Below are positions 16,505 through 24,739 of a stretch of 64,000 nucleotides of DNA, piece after piece (the stretch's first letter is position 1; each line of letters starts with the position of its first letter). The notes under the pieces were generated by a model that saw nothing but the letters and a program-made list of their open reading frames with translations, was not told the origin of the DNA and searched no databases. The position numbers were made by a program, and so were the translations under genes. Origin of the DNA: Taibaiella koreensis (lineage in GTDB: Bacteria; Bacteroidota; Bacteroidia; Chitinophagales; Chitinophagaceae); contig NZ_QVNU01000003.1 in the NCBI RefSeq assembly GCF_003545715.1, positions 310,001 through 374,000 of the forward strand, read 5' to 3'.

Positions 16505-17872
16505 ATGCAGATCAGGACAAGGCTTACCCTACTCTTTACCTTGCTTGTGGCCGCATTGCTATTGGCCTTCGCTTCTACGGTCTATTTCACCTCTTCGGAA
16601 ACTCGGGAAGACGAATACTTCAAGCGACTGAAGCAGCAGGCATCGACCAAAGCCAACCTGCTGTTCGATACAAAAATCGACCCCAATGTACTGCAGCTTA
16701 TCTATAAAAATGCGCCGAACGCTTTATTCCAGGAAGAAGTGGCGATATACGATACGGTGTTTCACCTGCTCTACCACGACGCTGTAGAAATTGATAAGGT
16801 AAAAGAAACAAGAGGAATGATAGATAAGATCATCGCTCAAAAGGAGATGCAGTTTTACATCAACGACCTTCAGGTCGTCGGGTTTCTATATGAACATCAG
16901 GGAAAACATTATGTAATTACTGCTGCTGCAAGAGACGAATATGGCCTCACCAAACTCGCTACGTTGCGCAATACGATCGTCGTCGCACTACTCATCTCTC
17001 TCGTGATCATTTTCTTTGCCGGCCGGTTCCTTGCAAAAAAGACCTTACAACCGGTATCTTCCCTGGTGAGTAACGTAAAAGAGATTACTGCAACCAATCT
17101 CGACCTGCGGGTAGATGAGGGTAACCGAAAGGACGAGATCGCAGCACTTGCGATTACGTTTAATGAGATGCTGAACCGGCTCGAACATTCATTTGACGCT
17201 CAAAAGGATTTTGTTTCCAATATCTCTCATGAATTAAGAACGCCGTTAACTGCCATGCTCGCAGAGTTGCAACTGACGACGGAGAAAGAAAGAAGCAATG
17301 AGGAATATAAGCAAGCCATTGCTCATGCCATTTCCGATACCCAGAAACTCATACGCCTTTCCAATAGCTTACTGGACCTCGCTAAAGCCAATTATGACCA
17401 AACAGAGATTGCATTTAAACCTATCCGGCTGGACGAACTCTTACTGGATGCCAGGGCCGACGTACTCCATAATCAGTTCCTGTATAAAGTGAAGATCACC
17501 TTTGAGCGGGAGATTGAAGAAGATAGTGATATTACTGTTCGCGGCAACGAATACCTGCTAAAGGTGGCCTTCATTAACCTGATGGAAAATGGCTGTAAAT
17601 TTTCGGAAGATCACGAAAGCACTGTTTCCATCACATATGATCCCCAAAATATACTGCTTCGCTTCTCTGATCGTGGCATCGGCATCAGTCCGGACGAGCT
17701 GCCACATATCTTCACCCCGTTTTACAGGGGCGCCAACAAAAACTTTACCGGAGGTAACGGCATCGGGCTTTCGCTGACGAAGAAAATTATAGCGCTGCAT
17801 GGAGGCCTTGTTGCTGTATCATCCAGGGAGAAGGAAGGCACCATCTTCACACTTACGCTTCCGCACCGCTGA
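16505..17872 (+). CDS. HAMP-containing sensor histidine kinase
   Basis: A 455-residue kinase with two membrane helices (about 8-30 and 158-178) flanking a periplasmic sensor loop, a HAMP domain (about 180-232), HisKA with His242 in SNISHELRTPL, and HATPase_c with N box (NLMENGCKFSED), DRGIGISPDELPHIF and GGNGIGLSLTKKII. Partner of the OmpR-type regulator immediately upstream. Signal unknown. Confidence 0.95.
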   Translation: MQIRTRLTLLFTLLVAALLLAFASTVYFTSSETREDEYFKRLKQQASTKANLLFDTKIDPNVLQLIYKNAPNALFQEEVAIYDTVFHLLYHDAVEIDKVKETRGMIDKIIAQKEMQFYINDLQVVGFLYEHQGKHYVITAAARDEYGLTKLATLRNTIVVALLISLVIIFFAGRFLAKKTLQPVSSLVSNVKEITATNLDLRVDEGNRKDEIAALAITFNEMLNRLEHSFDAQKDFVSNISHELRTPLTAMLAELQLTTEKERSNEEYKQAIAHAISDTQKLIRLSNSLLDLAKANYDQTEIAFKPIRLDELLLDARADVLHNQFLYKVKITFEREIEEDSDITVRGNEYLLKVAFINLMENGCKFSEDHESTVSITYDPQNILLRFSDRGIGISPDELPHIFTPFYRGANKNFTGGNGIGLSLTKKIIALHGGLVAVSSREKEGTIFTLTLPHR

Positions 17873-17915
17873 CCGGCTTTCTAATGAAATTCTAATAACA
17901 TTCTATAGCTCCTCT

Positions 17916-17948
17916 AACGGCCTCTTTGCAGAGGCCGTTTTAGTTTTG
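17916..17948 (+). terminator. intrinsic terminator of the OmpR/HK operon
   Basis: A 9-bp stem AACGGCCTC/GAGGCCGTT, 6-nt loop, then TTAGTTTT. It separates the two-component operon from mgtC. Confidence 0.8.
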
Positions 17949-18092
17949 CAGCGCAATCATGAAAAGAATGTCTTTACCAGACAATCTGTAGCGGACAGAT
18001 AACCGTCAACCGGTTGTGATTGACTACGGGTAGCTGGAATACCATTCTTATTCCTTTTCATTCCTGTTGCTTAAAAAAAGAGGGACTTTACC

Positions 18093-18800
18093 ATGCTTAC
18101 CACACTTGATTTTACTTTAAGGCTGGGTGTTGCCTTTCTCTTAGGCGCTGCAATCGGTATGGAGCGGCAATGGCGGCAACGTATGGCCGGGTTGCGCACC
18201 AATATGCTTGTGGCTATAGGTGCAAGTATGTTCGTTGCGATAGGCGTAAAGGTCGGTGGTGACGCTGCAGGAAGGGTCACTTCTTATGTGGTAAGCGGGA
18301 TAGGCTTCCTGGGCGCGGGAGTCATTATGAAAGACGGTGTCAATGTAAGAGGCCTGAATACTGCAGCTACCCTGTGGTGTTCGGCGGCTATCGGCGCTTT
18401 GTGTGGTATGGGGTACCTCTCTGAAGCGCTTGTTGGCTCCGCTTTCATCATTGTTACCCATCTCCTGATGCGCCCAGTAGGCATCCGGCTAAGCCGTTTA
18501 CCCATTGACAAAAGTATCACTACCCAGATAGGGTATCACATTATCATCAAGTGCAAACAGGAGGTAGAGAACCATCTGCGGGTATTATTACTTCAATTTA
18601 CCAACCATGATGACCGGCTATTGCTCCGGTCATTAAAAAGTACAGATAATGGGAATCCGGATTCAGCCATTATCACAGCGGAGATCCTGGCAAACAGTAA
18701 TGAAGACAGCACAATGGAAAAAATTGCCGGACGGCTGACGATAGAACAACTGGTCTATGAAGTAAGCTGGAAGAAAATGGAACATGAAAATGACCTGTAG
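18093..18800 (+). CDS. mgtC: MgtC/SapB-family membrane protein
   Basis: A 235-residue protein: an N-terminal MgtC/SapB domain (LRLGVAFLLGAAIGMERQWR, LVAIGASMFVAIGVKVGGDA, IGFLGAGVIMKDGVNVRGLN, AATLWCSAAIGALCGMGY) with four or five helices, then a soluble ACT-like C-terminal domain (about 145-230). MgtC proteins sit in the inner membrane and act in low-Mg2+ physiology, including restraint of ATP synthase in some species. It precedes mgtA by 45 bp, so the two are probably one unit. Confidence 0.92.
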   Translation: MLTTLDFTLRLGVAFLLGAAIGMERQWRQRMAGLRTNMLVAIGASMFVAIGVKVGGDAAGRVTSYVVSGIGFLGAGVIMKDGVNVRGLNTAATLWCSAAIGALCGMGYLSEALVGSAFIIVTHLLMRPVGIRLSRLPIDKSITTQIGYHIIIKCKQEVENHLRVLLLQFTNHDDRLLLRSLKSTDNGNPDSAIITAEILANSNEDSTMEKIAGRLTIEQLVYEVSWKKMEHENDL

Positions 18801-18845
18801 TTTAAGGGACGGTCCTCATTTTATCAATTATTGAATCAGGTAGTT

Positions 18846-21557
18846 ATGGCAGTAATACAAGAACGGCGGAACAAATACGTACACTCAGATGCCCGAAAGC
18901 TGCGGCCAAATGGCATTGAAGAAGCAGCAACGACACAATTACAACAGGTGTCGCGCTTTGACCAGTACGATTTTATGACGATGCTGGAGAGTAGCGTCGA
19001 GGGATTGCCGGATATCCAGGCGAAAGCCCGTTTGGCAAAAACAGGGCCCAATGAAGTGCACCATGAAAAAGCCCCTTCCTGGTATAAGCAATTAATACGG
19101 GTATTTATCAATCCCTTTATCGGTATCCTGATCGCGATTGCGCTCATCTCCTTTGTGACAGATATATGGCTGGCAGAACCGGGTAAAGCGGAATACAAAA
19201 CAGTAGTGATGGTGGGCATTATGGTAATGGTGAGCTCCCTGCTGCGTTTCTTTCAGGAATACAGGAGCAATCGTGCGGCACAACAGCTTAAAAGCATGGT
19301 GAAAACTACGGCTACCGTTTTGCGCAAGGGACAGGGGAAGGTGGAAACAGACATTAAACAACTGGTACCGGGAGAGATCATCTTTTTATCAGCTGGCGAT
19401 ATGATCCCCGCCGATTGCCGGATCATCCAATCCAAAGATCTATTTATCAGCCAGGCCACGTTAACCGGCGAATCGTTGCCGGTTGAAAAAAGGAACCTGC
19501 CTGTACGGGATGCGGAGTCGAAAAGTCCCCTTGAGCTGGATAATGTTTGCTTTATGGGAACCAATGTCATTAGCGGCTCGGCTACCGCGATTGTGGTCAA
19601 TACCGGGAATCAGACCTACTTCGGTTCGCTTAGCAAGGCCATTGTAGGCAAACCTACCGAAACCAGCTTTGACAAAGGAGTCAATAAAGTAAGCTATCTG
19701 CTCATACGCTTTATGCTGGTTATGGTTCCCCTGATCTTTCTCATCAACGGCGTGGTAAAAGGCAATTGGTGGGAAGCGCTTTTATTTGCTATTGCCGTAG
19801 CTGTAGGCCTGACGCCGGAAATGTTGCCGATGATCGTTACTGCCAATCTCGCCAAAGGAGCCATAAATATGAGCAAACGGAAGGTGATCATTAAGCGTCT
19901 GAATGCCATACAGAACATCGGCGCCATGAATATACTCTGCACCGATAAGACCGGTACGCTTACCATGGACAAGATCGTACTGGAACGGCACCTCAACATT
20001 TTTGGCGAGGATGATGAAGAGGTGCTGAAGTGGGCCTACCTCAACAGTTATCATCAAACCGGCTTAAAGAACCTGCTGGATATAGCTGTACTGGAACATA
20101 TAGAGCTGCATGACTACCTTATGGTGGACGAACGCTATATAAAGGTAGATGAGATCCCATTCGATTTTCAGCGCCGCAGGATGTCTGTTATCCTAAAGCA
20201 GCATGACGGTAAACAGCTGTTGATCTGTAAAGGAGCAGTGGAGGAAATGCTCGGCCTTTGCAGCCATGCTTTTGACCCCGGAGCAGACAAGCAACTGCAT
20301 ATAGAAACGGACCGGGTCATCGCAATGGATGACGACGTGCGCCGGCAAATCCTGCAAACATCCCGGAAATTGAATGAAGAAGGGCTGCGGGTTCTGTTAG
20401 TCGCTATCCGGGTATTTGACGATAGGGCATTGACCTACTCCGTAGAAGATGAGGCTGATTTGGTCCTGACAGGGTTTATCGGTTTTCTTGATCCTGCCAA
20501 GCCTTCCGCCAAAGCTTCCATTGAAGCGCTGCAGCGGCTGGGCGTGCATATTAAAGTACTGACCGGGGACAATGAGATCGTCACCCGGAAGATATGCAGG
20601 GATGTAGGCATCCCATTCGACAAGATATTATTGGGAAACGACCTTGAAAAAATGAGCGACAATGAGCTGCAAAACCATGTAGCGGCTGTATCCATTTTTG
20701 CCAAGCTAAGCCCGGTCCAGAAATCGAGAGTGGTCAGGCTACTGCAGGAGAAAGGCCATACTGTGGGCTTTATGGGTGATGGAATTAATGACGCTGCTGC
20801 GCTACGGGATGCAGACGTGGGCATTAGTGTGGATACGGCTGTAGACATCGCTAAGGAAAGCGCGGATATTATCCTGCTGGAAAAGGATCTGATGGTGCTG
20901 CGCAAAGGAGTGATCTATGGCCGCCGGACTTTCGGCAATATCATCAAATACATTAAAATGACGGCCAGCAGCAACTTTGGCAACATGTTCAGCATGCTGG
21001 GCGCAAGTGCGTTGCTACCCTTTCTTCCTATGCTCCCGGTACAGATCCTGGTTCAGAACCTGCTTTATGATATCTCTCAGGTATCCATTCCCTGGGATAC
21101 GATGGACAAGGATTTTATTGAAAAGCCCAAGAAATGGGATGCCTCTGGTATCGCCAGGTTCATGCTGTACATCGGTCCGATAAGCTCCGTGTTTGACTAT
21201 GCCACTTTTGCCTTGATGTTCTTCTTTTTTAAGGCCAACAGTCCTGCACATCAGGCCCTGTTTCAAAGTGGCTGGTTCATCGAAGGCTTGTTGTCGCAAA
21301 CCCTTATCGTACACATGATCCGCACGCGTAAAATTCCATTTATCCAAAGCTGGGCGTCGGCTCCTGTGGTGGCGCTCACCTCACTGATTATGCTTACCGG
21401 TATGATTATTCCTTTTTCTCCATTTGCAGCGGCATTGAAAATGCAGCCCCTGCCCCTCAGCTATTTCCCCTGGCTTCTGGCCATACTTACGGCCTATTGC
21501 CTGCTTACCCAGCTGATTAAAACATGGTATATCAAAAAGTTCAGCCAATGGCTCTAA
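18846..21557 (+). CDS. mgtA: magnesium-translocating P-type ATPase
   Basis: About 903 residues from ATG 18846 (an in-frame TTG at 18831 is less likely). P-type ATPase signatures: actuator-domain TGES in QATLTGESLPVEK, phosphorylation site CTDKTGTLT (Asp367), FDFQRRRMSVIL, KGAVEEML, the hinge GDGINDAAALRDADVGISV, and a C-terminal six-helix part typical of P3B Mg2+ importers (QILVQNLLYDISQVSIPWD). It takes up Mg2+ across the inner membrane. It lies downstream of mgtC and upstream of a small hydrophobic ORF. Confidence 0.95.
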   Translation: MAVIQERRNKYVHSDARKLRPNGIEEAATTQLQQVSRFDQYDFMTMLESSVEGLPDIQAKARLAKTGPNEVHHEKAPSWYKQLIRVFINPFIGILIAIALISFVTDIWLAEPGKAEYKTVVMVGIMVMVSSLLRFFQEYRSNRAAQQLKSMVKTTATVLRKGQGKVETDIKQLVPGEIIFLSAGDMIPADCRIIQSKDLFISQATLTGESLPVEKRNLPVRDAESKSPLELDNVCFMGTNVISGSATAIVVNTGNQTYFGSLSKAIVGKPTETSFDKGVNKVSYLLIRFMLVMVPLIFLINGVVKGNWWEALLFAIAVAVGLTPEMLPMIVTANLAKGAINMSKRKVIIKRLNAIQNIGAMNILCTDKTGTLTMDKIVLERHLNIFGEDDEEVLKWAYLNSYHQTGLKNLLDIAVLEHIELHDYLMVDERYIKVDEIPFDFQRRRMSVILKQHDGKQLLICKGAVEEMLGLCSHAFDPGADKQLHIETDRVIAMDDDVRRQILQTSRKLNEEGLRVLLVAIRVFDDRALTYSVEDEADLVLTGFIGFLDPAKPSAKASIEALQRLGVHIKVLTGDNEIVTRKICRDVGIPFDKILLGNDLEKMSDNELQNHVAAVSIFAKLSPVQKSRVVRLLQEKGHTVGFMGDGINDAAALRDADVGISVDTAVDIAKESADIILLEKDLMVLRKGVIYGRRTFGNIIKYIKMTASSNFGNMFSMLGASALLPFLPMLPVQILVQNLLYDISQVSIPWDTMDKDFIEKPKKWDASGIARFMLYIGPISSVFDYATFALMFFFFKANSPAHQALFQSGWFIEGLLSQTLIVHMIRTRKIPFIQSWASAPVVALTSLIMLTGMIIPFSPFAAALKMQPLPLSYFPWLLAILTAYCLLTQLIKTWYIKKFSQWL

Positions 21558-21573
21558 GCAGACCAAGACAGCG

Positions 21574-21684
21574 ATGGCTGCTTGCTTTATAGTGCTCATC
21601 ATCCTTGTCATCATGGCCGATGTGGTGTTAAGCCACTGGCGTACTAATAGCGCTCAAACTACCTTTCAAACATTGAAAAAGTAA
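21574..21684 (+). CDS. 36-residue single-helix peptide downstream of mgtA
   Basis: Sixteen bases after the mgtA stop, an ATG opens a 36-codon frame: MAACFIVLIILVIMADVVLS followed by a polar tail ending FQTLKK. Residues 3-19 form one strongly hydrophobic helix. There is no striking ribosome site, so coupling to mgtA translation would be needed. By position and form it resembles the small membrane peptides linked to Mg2+ transporters in enterobacteria (MgtR, which binds MgtC; MgtS, which stabilises MgtA), but there is no sequence evidence of homology. It may also be chance. Confidence 0.4.
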   Translation: MAACFIVLIILVIMADVVLSHWRTNSAQTTFQTLKK

Positions 21685-21733
21685 ACAGGCTGGGTAAACC
21701 CAGTGGAATAAAATACTTCGGGGAGCCTCTAAT

Positions 21734-22014
21734 TCAAAGGCCCCGTCTGATCTCTGAAAATTGATCAAAGCCTGATGACCGCCCTGAAGGATCAAATGTT
21801 TTATTTTTCATTGCCCACTCAAACGCATCGTTAGCATCCGGCACCATTAATCCTGAATGGTGTACGGTATTTGCGCTGCCAATGATCAATATTCCTTTAA
21901 GTCTTATAATGATGCCGGTTCTTTGCCAAAGCATAGTGATAAGCTGTCGGCTGGGTATAATTGATATTCAGGTCTACTAACGGAACGTCGGCTTTCGCGT
22001 ACATGCGTTTTACT
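21734..22014 (-). pseudogene. 4,5-DOPA dioxygenase extradiol (LigB-like) fragment
   Basis: Two pieces in different frames match the middle of DODA/YgiD-type enzymes: MYAKADVPLVDLNINYTQPT continuing AYHYALAKN (22014 to about 21900), then after a frameshift KGILIIGSANTVHHSGLM and DAFEWAMKNKTF (about 21896 to 21785). In intact homologues these follow each other as 'vPVvqLSIDYTkp..YHYeLGk' and 'GVLIiGSGNiVHNL'. The N-terminal metal-binding part and the C terminus are missing. Non-functional. Confidence 0.6.
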
Positions 22015-22112
22015 ACCGCTATCAGCAGTGGTCAAGCCCCCCAATCGAAAGCCCGGGTACATACCACAGCTTCCACCAACGACCGATGCCACTTTTGGGA
22101 TTTTTGCATGGA

Positions 22113-23216
22113 TCAACTCGTTTTGTAGTTTGGATAATCGGAATATCCCTGCTCACCACCTGTATAGAACGTTTCGACATCTGCTGTAGCAAGCGGCCAA
22201 TTATTTTGAAAGCGCGCTACCAAATCAGGGTTGGCAATAAACAGATTTCCAAACGATACCAGGTCAGCCTTGCCGTTTGCAATAATTTCATTGGCGCTTG
22301 CAAAGGTAAATCCACCGTTCGCCATTAGCGTTCCCTGATAATGGGCTCTGAAAAAGCCAAAATAATCCTCTTTTATTGAAGCTAATGGCGTGCCGGCTAA
22401 ATCAACAACCGGAGCGACAATGTGCAAATAAGCCAATGGATATTTATTCAGCCGGGCCAACAGATATTCGTAATCTGCCAGAGTTTCCGAATCGGGACGA
22501 ATAATTCCGGAACTGAAAAAGGCCGGAGTAAACTTAATGCCAACCCTGTTTTTTCCGAAAACTTCGATGGCAACATCTAATATTTCAAACAGTATTCTGG
22601 AGCGGTTTTCGATATTTCCGCCATACTCATCTGTTCTTTGATTGGCTGCCCGGCTCAAAAACTGAGGAATCAAGGTAAACAGCTGCGCGTGAATTTCGAT
22701 GCCGTCAAAACCAGCTTGCCGGGCATTTTTACTGGCCTTATGATAATCTGTGACGATATTTTGTATTTCGGTTTTGGTCAGCTCCTCAGGCGTCTGTGTA
22801 TCCTTAAATCCTTGTGGTGTAAACGTTTTTTCTTCAGGATTGATTGCCGATGGCCCCTTAGGAGATTTCCCCTCAAAAAAGTCGGGATGCGAGACCGCAC
22901 CAACATGGGATACCTGTAAAAATATTTTGCCTCCTTTACTATGTACGTCATGGGTTACCTTCTGCCATCCGGCCAATTGCTCCTCATTGTATATTCCCGG
23001 AATATTGACAAAGCCTATCGCATCTTTACTAACCCATGCGCTTTCGGTCAGGACTAGCCCCGCAGCGGCTCGCTGAGCATAATAGACAGCATGCAGATCG
23101 GTAGGCACCAATGCTTCGTTGGTCGTTCTGCCCCGTGTCATAGAGGCCATAACAACACGGTTTTTTAAGTTTAAGCTCTCTTTTTCAAAAGAGGACAAAA
23201 CGTGTAGTGCATTCAT
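22113..23216 (-). CDS. Old Yellow Enzyme-family alkene reductase
   Basis: A 367-residue FMN oxidoreductase from MNALHVLSSFEKESLNLKNR (the frame extends eight codons upstream, but this ATG fits the family). OYE features: NRVVMASMTRGR, the Tyr-containing YYAQRAAAGLVLTE, GGKIFLQVSHVGAVSHPDFF, FDGIEIHAQ, RSRILFEILDVAIEVFGKNR, FGNLFIANPDLVARF. Typical members reduce activated C=C bonds with NAD(P)H. The second substrate-site position reads HAQLFTL rather than the usual HaANGYL. Diverges from an HxlR regulator with a palindrome between them, so probably induced by an electrophile. Confidence 0.9.
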   Translation of the reverse strand: MNALHVLSSFEKESLNLKNRVVMASMTRGRTTNEALVPTDLHAVYYAQRAAAGLVLTESAWVSKDAIGFVNIPGIYNEEQLAGWQKVTHDVHSKGGKIFLQVSHVGAVSHPDFFEGKSPKGPSAINPEEKTFTPQGFKDTQTPEELTKTEIQNIVTDYHKASKNARQAGFDGIEIHAQLFTLIPQFLSRAANQRTDEYGGNIENRSRILFEILDVAIEVFGKNRVGIKFTPAFFSSGIIRPDSETLADYEYLLARLNKYPLAYLHIVAPVVDLAGTPLASIKEDYFGFFRAHYQGTLMANGGFTFASANEIIANGKADLVSFGNLFIANPDLVARFQNNWPLATADVETFYTGGEQGYSDYPNYKTS

Positions 23217-23286
23217 TTTATCAAAAAATTTATAGCACAAAATTGAAATACATACCTCGCCGAAACAATAAGGGACTTGTTTGACC

Positions 23287-23310
23287 TATAGGGACAATTT
23301 TATCCCTATA
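23287..23310. promoter_or_regulatory. candidate HxlR operator palindrome
   Basis: TATAGGGA (23287-23294) and TCCCTATA (23303-23310) form a perfect 8-bp inverted repeat with an 8-bp spacer, placed between the divergent OYE and HxlR genes. Size and symmetry suit a dimeric winged-helix repressor. Confidence 0.5.
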
Positions 23311-23343
23311 TCCCAATATTGATTTATGGTTAAATTTGTAATT

Positions 23344-23730
23344 ATGCGTTACGAAAGAAAAATACCCATACCCATCGAATGCGGCCTACACCTTACTAAA
23401 GAAGTACTGGGAGGAAAATGGAAAATGTCTCTTATTAATGCTATCCATGCGGGCATTAAACGTCCCGCGCGAATCGAACAAGCTTTTCCCACACTGACTA
23501 AAAGGGTGTTAAGCAGGCAGCTCAAAGAACTGGAGGCGCACGGTATTATCAGCAAAGAGATATTTCCCCAATTGCCGCCCAAAGTAGAATATTCATTGAC
23601 TCCATTGGGAGCATCCCTGTTACCGATTATCGATATGATGGATAACTGGGGGAATGAGAACCGTTCGTTTCTGGAGAAAGTGATCGAAGAAACCCGTTTA
23701 ATGGTGGAGATCGGTAACCATGCCCACTAG
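23344..23730 (+). CDS. HxlR-family winged-helix regulator
   Basis: A 128-residue protein from MRYERKIPIPIECGLHLTKE (start preferred over the in-frame codon at 23326). HxlR signature: Cys in the N-terminal segment, LTKEVLGGKWKMSLINAI, FPTLTKRVLSRQLKELEAHG, KVEYSLTPLGASLLPIID. The conserved Cys may sense electrophiles. It diverges from the OYE gene and probably represses it through the palindrome at 23287-23310. Confidence 0.92.
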   Translation: MRYERKIPIPIECGLHLTKEVLGGKWKMSLINAIHAGIKRPARIEQAFPTLTKRVLSRQLKELEAHGIISKEIFPQLPPKVEYSLTPLGASLLPIIDMMDNWGNENRSFLEKVIEETRLMVEIGNHAH

Positions 23731-24026
23731 ATATTTTAGTTCCGGTGATACCAGTACACCGATGCCGTATCATATCAATAATCAGGGCCTCGTCTGTTTT
23801 ATTGAATGGCGCGTTATGGACAGTCATATTGTCGGAGATAGCGCGGAATATATGATTGCGCCTGAGATCATACCACTTCAACCCATCATGAATGCTTCTG
23901 GCTACCGGTCAACAGGCAATATTAATGTTGCTTGGCTAAGCTACTTATCAAATGGGTAATGTGATCAACAATAGGTGGTTTTGGGGAATGGTTAACCGCA
24001 GAGGGCGCTAAGTTGTACGCAAAGAG
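23731..24026. other. decayed intergenic stretch
   Basis: Short frames on both strands (79 and 84 codons) have no family signature. The right part borders the remnant of an alpha/beta hydrolase and carries interleaved inverted repeats at 24007-24046. Confidence 0.35.
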
Positions 24027-24038
24027 CGCCAACTTAGC
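24007..24038. repeat. 9-bp inverted repeat with 14-nt loop
   Basis: GCTAAGTTG (24007-24015) pairs with CAACTTAGC (24030-24038). A second pair, GTACGCA/TGCGTAC, is interleaved with it. Sits where homology of the hydrolase remnant stops. Confidence 0.5.
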
Positions 24039-24204
24039 TGCGTACAGATCCGGCATCTGTTCTTTTACCGTCATCCAGCTTCCTGTTACCACAATCGCAT
24101 TATGCATTTTTGTTTTCGGGAAATTCTGGTGGTACATGAAGATTGCCTTTTAATACAAGCCCTTCGCTAATGAATTGCACTTTACGAATTGCTTTGGATT
24201 TCAT
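24027..24204 (-). pseudogene. N-terminal remnant of an alpha/beta hydrolase
   Basis: MKSKAIRKVQFISEGLVLKG... continues in frame with the NTF2-like gene until a stop at 24100, then resumes in another frame as AIVVTGSWMTVKEQMPDLYA followed by AKLA. The join is a 7-bp insertion: removing the seven bases between the two AATGC copies restores NKNAIVVTG, the normal hydrolase sequence. After KLA all similarity ends, so the catalytic part is lost. Confidence 0.6.
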
Positions 24205-24630
24205 GATTTCTAATGCCTTTGCCGGAAGATTTATATTGCCGGTTTGCCTTGTGAAATTGAATGTATGCTTTGTAATCAGCCAATCATTATTTGTTTTTGA
24301 AAGTTCTGTATCGTAAGTCCCTTCGACCGTCCAAACATCTGGTCCTATGTAGTGATCGGCTTTTCCGCTATAATGAGCTGTTGCGATATTGCCATGTTGC
24401 CTTACTTCAAAATTTGAAAGCTGATGATGTGTTTTGTCAAAGCCCGGAAGAAATGCGGCCCAATTTTCTACTATCTGTGTGGCTGTTTTAGTAGATGCGC
24501 TTTCGCCTGTCATTGATGAAAAGTCAAGCACAATGTTTTCTGCCATTGCGTTCTCAACCATTGTCCAATTGTGCCTGTCTGTTCCGTCAAACAAGTTGCT
24601 AACTGTTTGCGTAATTTTTTCCTGTTCCAT
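24100..24630 (-). CDS. SnoaL/NTF2-like protein with fused hydrolase stub
   Basis: A 176-residue frame from MEQEKITQTVSNLFDGTDRH. Residues about 1-135 form an NTF2-like/SnoaL cone fold (NWTMVENAMAENIVLDFSSM, HHQLSNFEVRQHGNIATAHY, WLITKHTFNF). The last 34 residues are the start of an alpha/beta hydrolase (see 24027-24204). I infer that the 3' end is a product of decay of a downstream or fused hydrolase gene. It follows the SDR gene on the same strand by 109 bp. Confidence 0.75.
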   Translation of the reverse strand: MEQEKITQTVSNLFDGTDRHNWTMVENAMAENIVLDFSSMTGESASTKTATQIVENWAAFLPGFDKTHHQLSNFEVRQHGNIATAHYSGKADHYIGPDVWTVEGTYDTELSKTNNDWLITKHTFNFTRQTGNINLPAKALEIMKSKAIRKVQFISEGLVLKGNLHVPPEFPENKNA

Positions 24631-24739
24631 TTTATTGGATATTAATATTAGTGAATTGGATTGAAGATTGCTTTGTAAAACGTGTTTCCTGAATTTGGAT
24701 CGTCTGTTGTCTTCACTGGTCTCCCTACTTGCTTCATAG

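Noticed and set aside
17959-17991. Ten-codon ORF (MKRMSLPDNL) before mgtC as a Mg2+-sensing leader peptide
   Set aside because: Only one Pro, no attenuator hairpins that I can see, and no conservation evidence.
17880-18092. M-box or other Mg2+ riboswitch upstream of mgtC
   Set aside because: No recognisable M-box core; the only clear hairpin is the terminator of the previous operon.
23720-23959. 79-codon plus-strand frame after the HxlR gene
   Set aside because: No family match; lies in decayed DNA with competing frames on the other strand.
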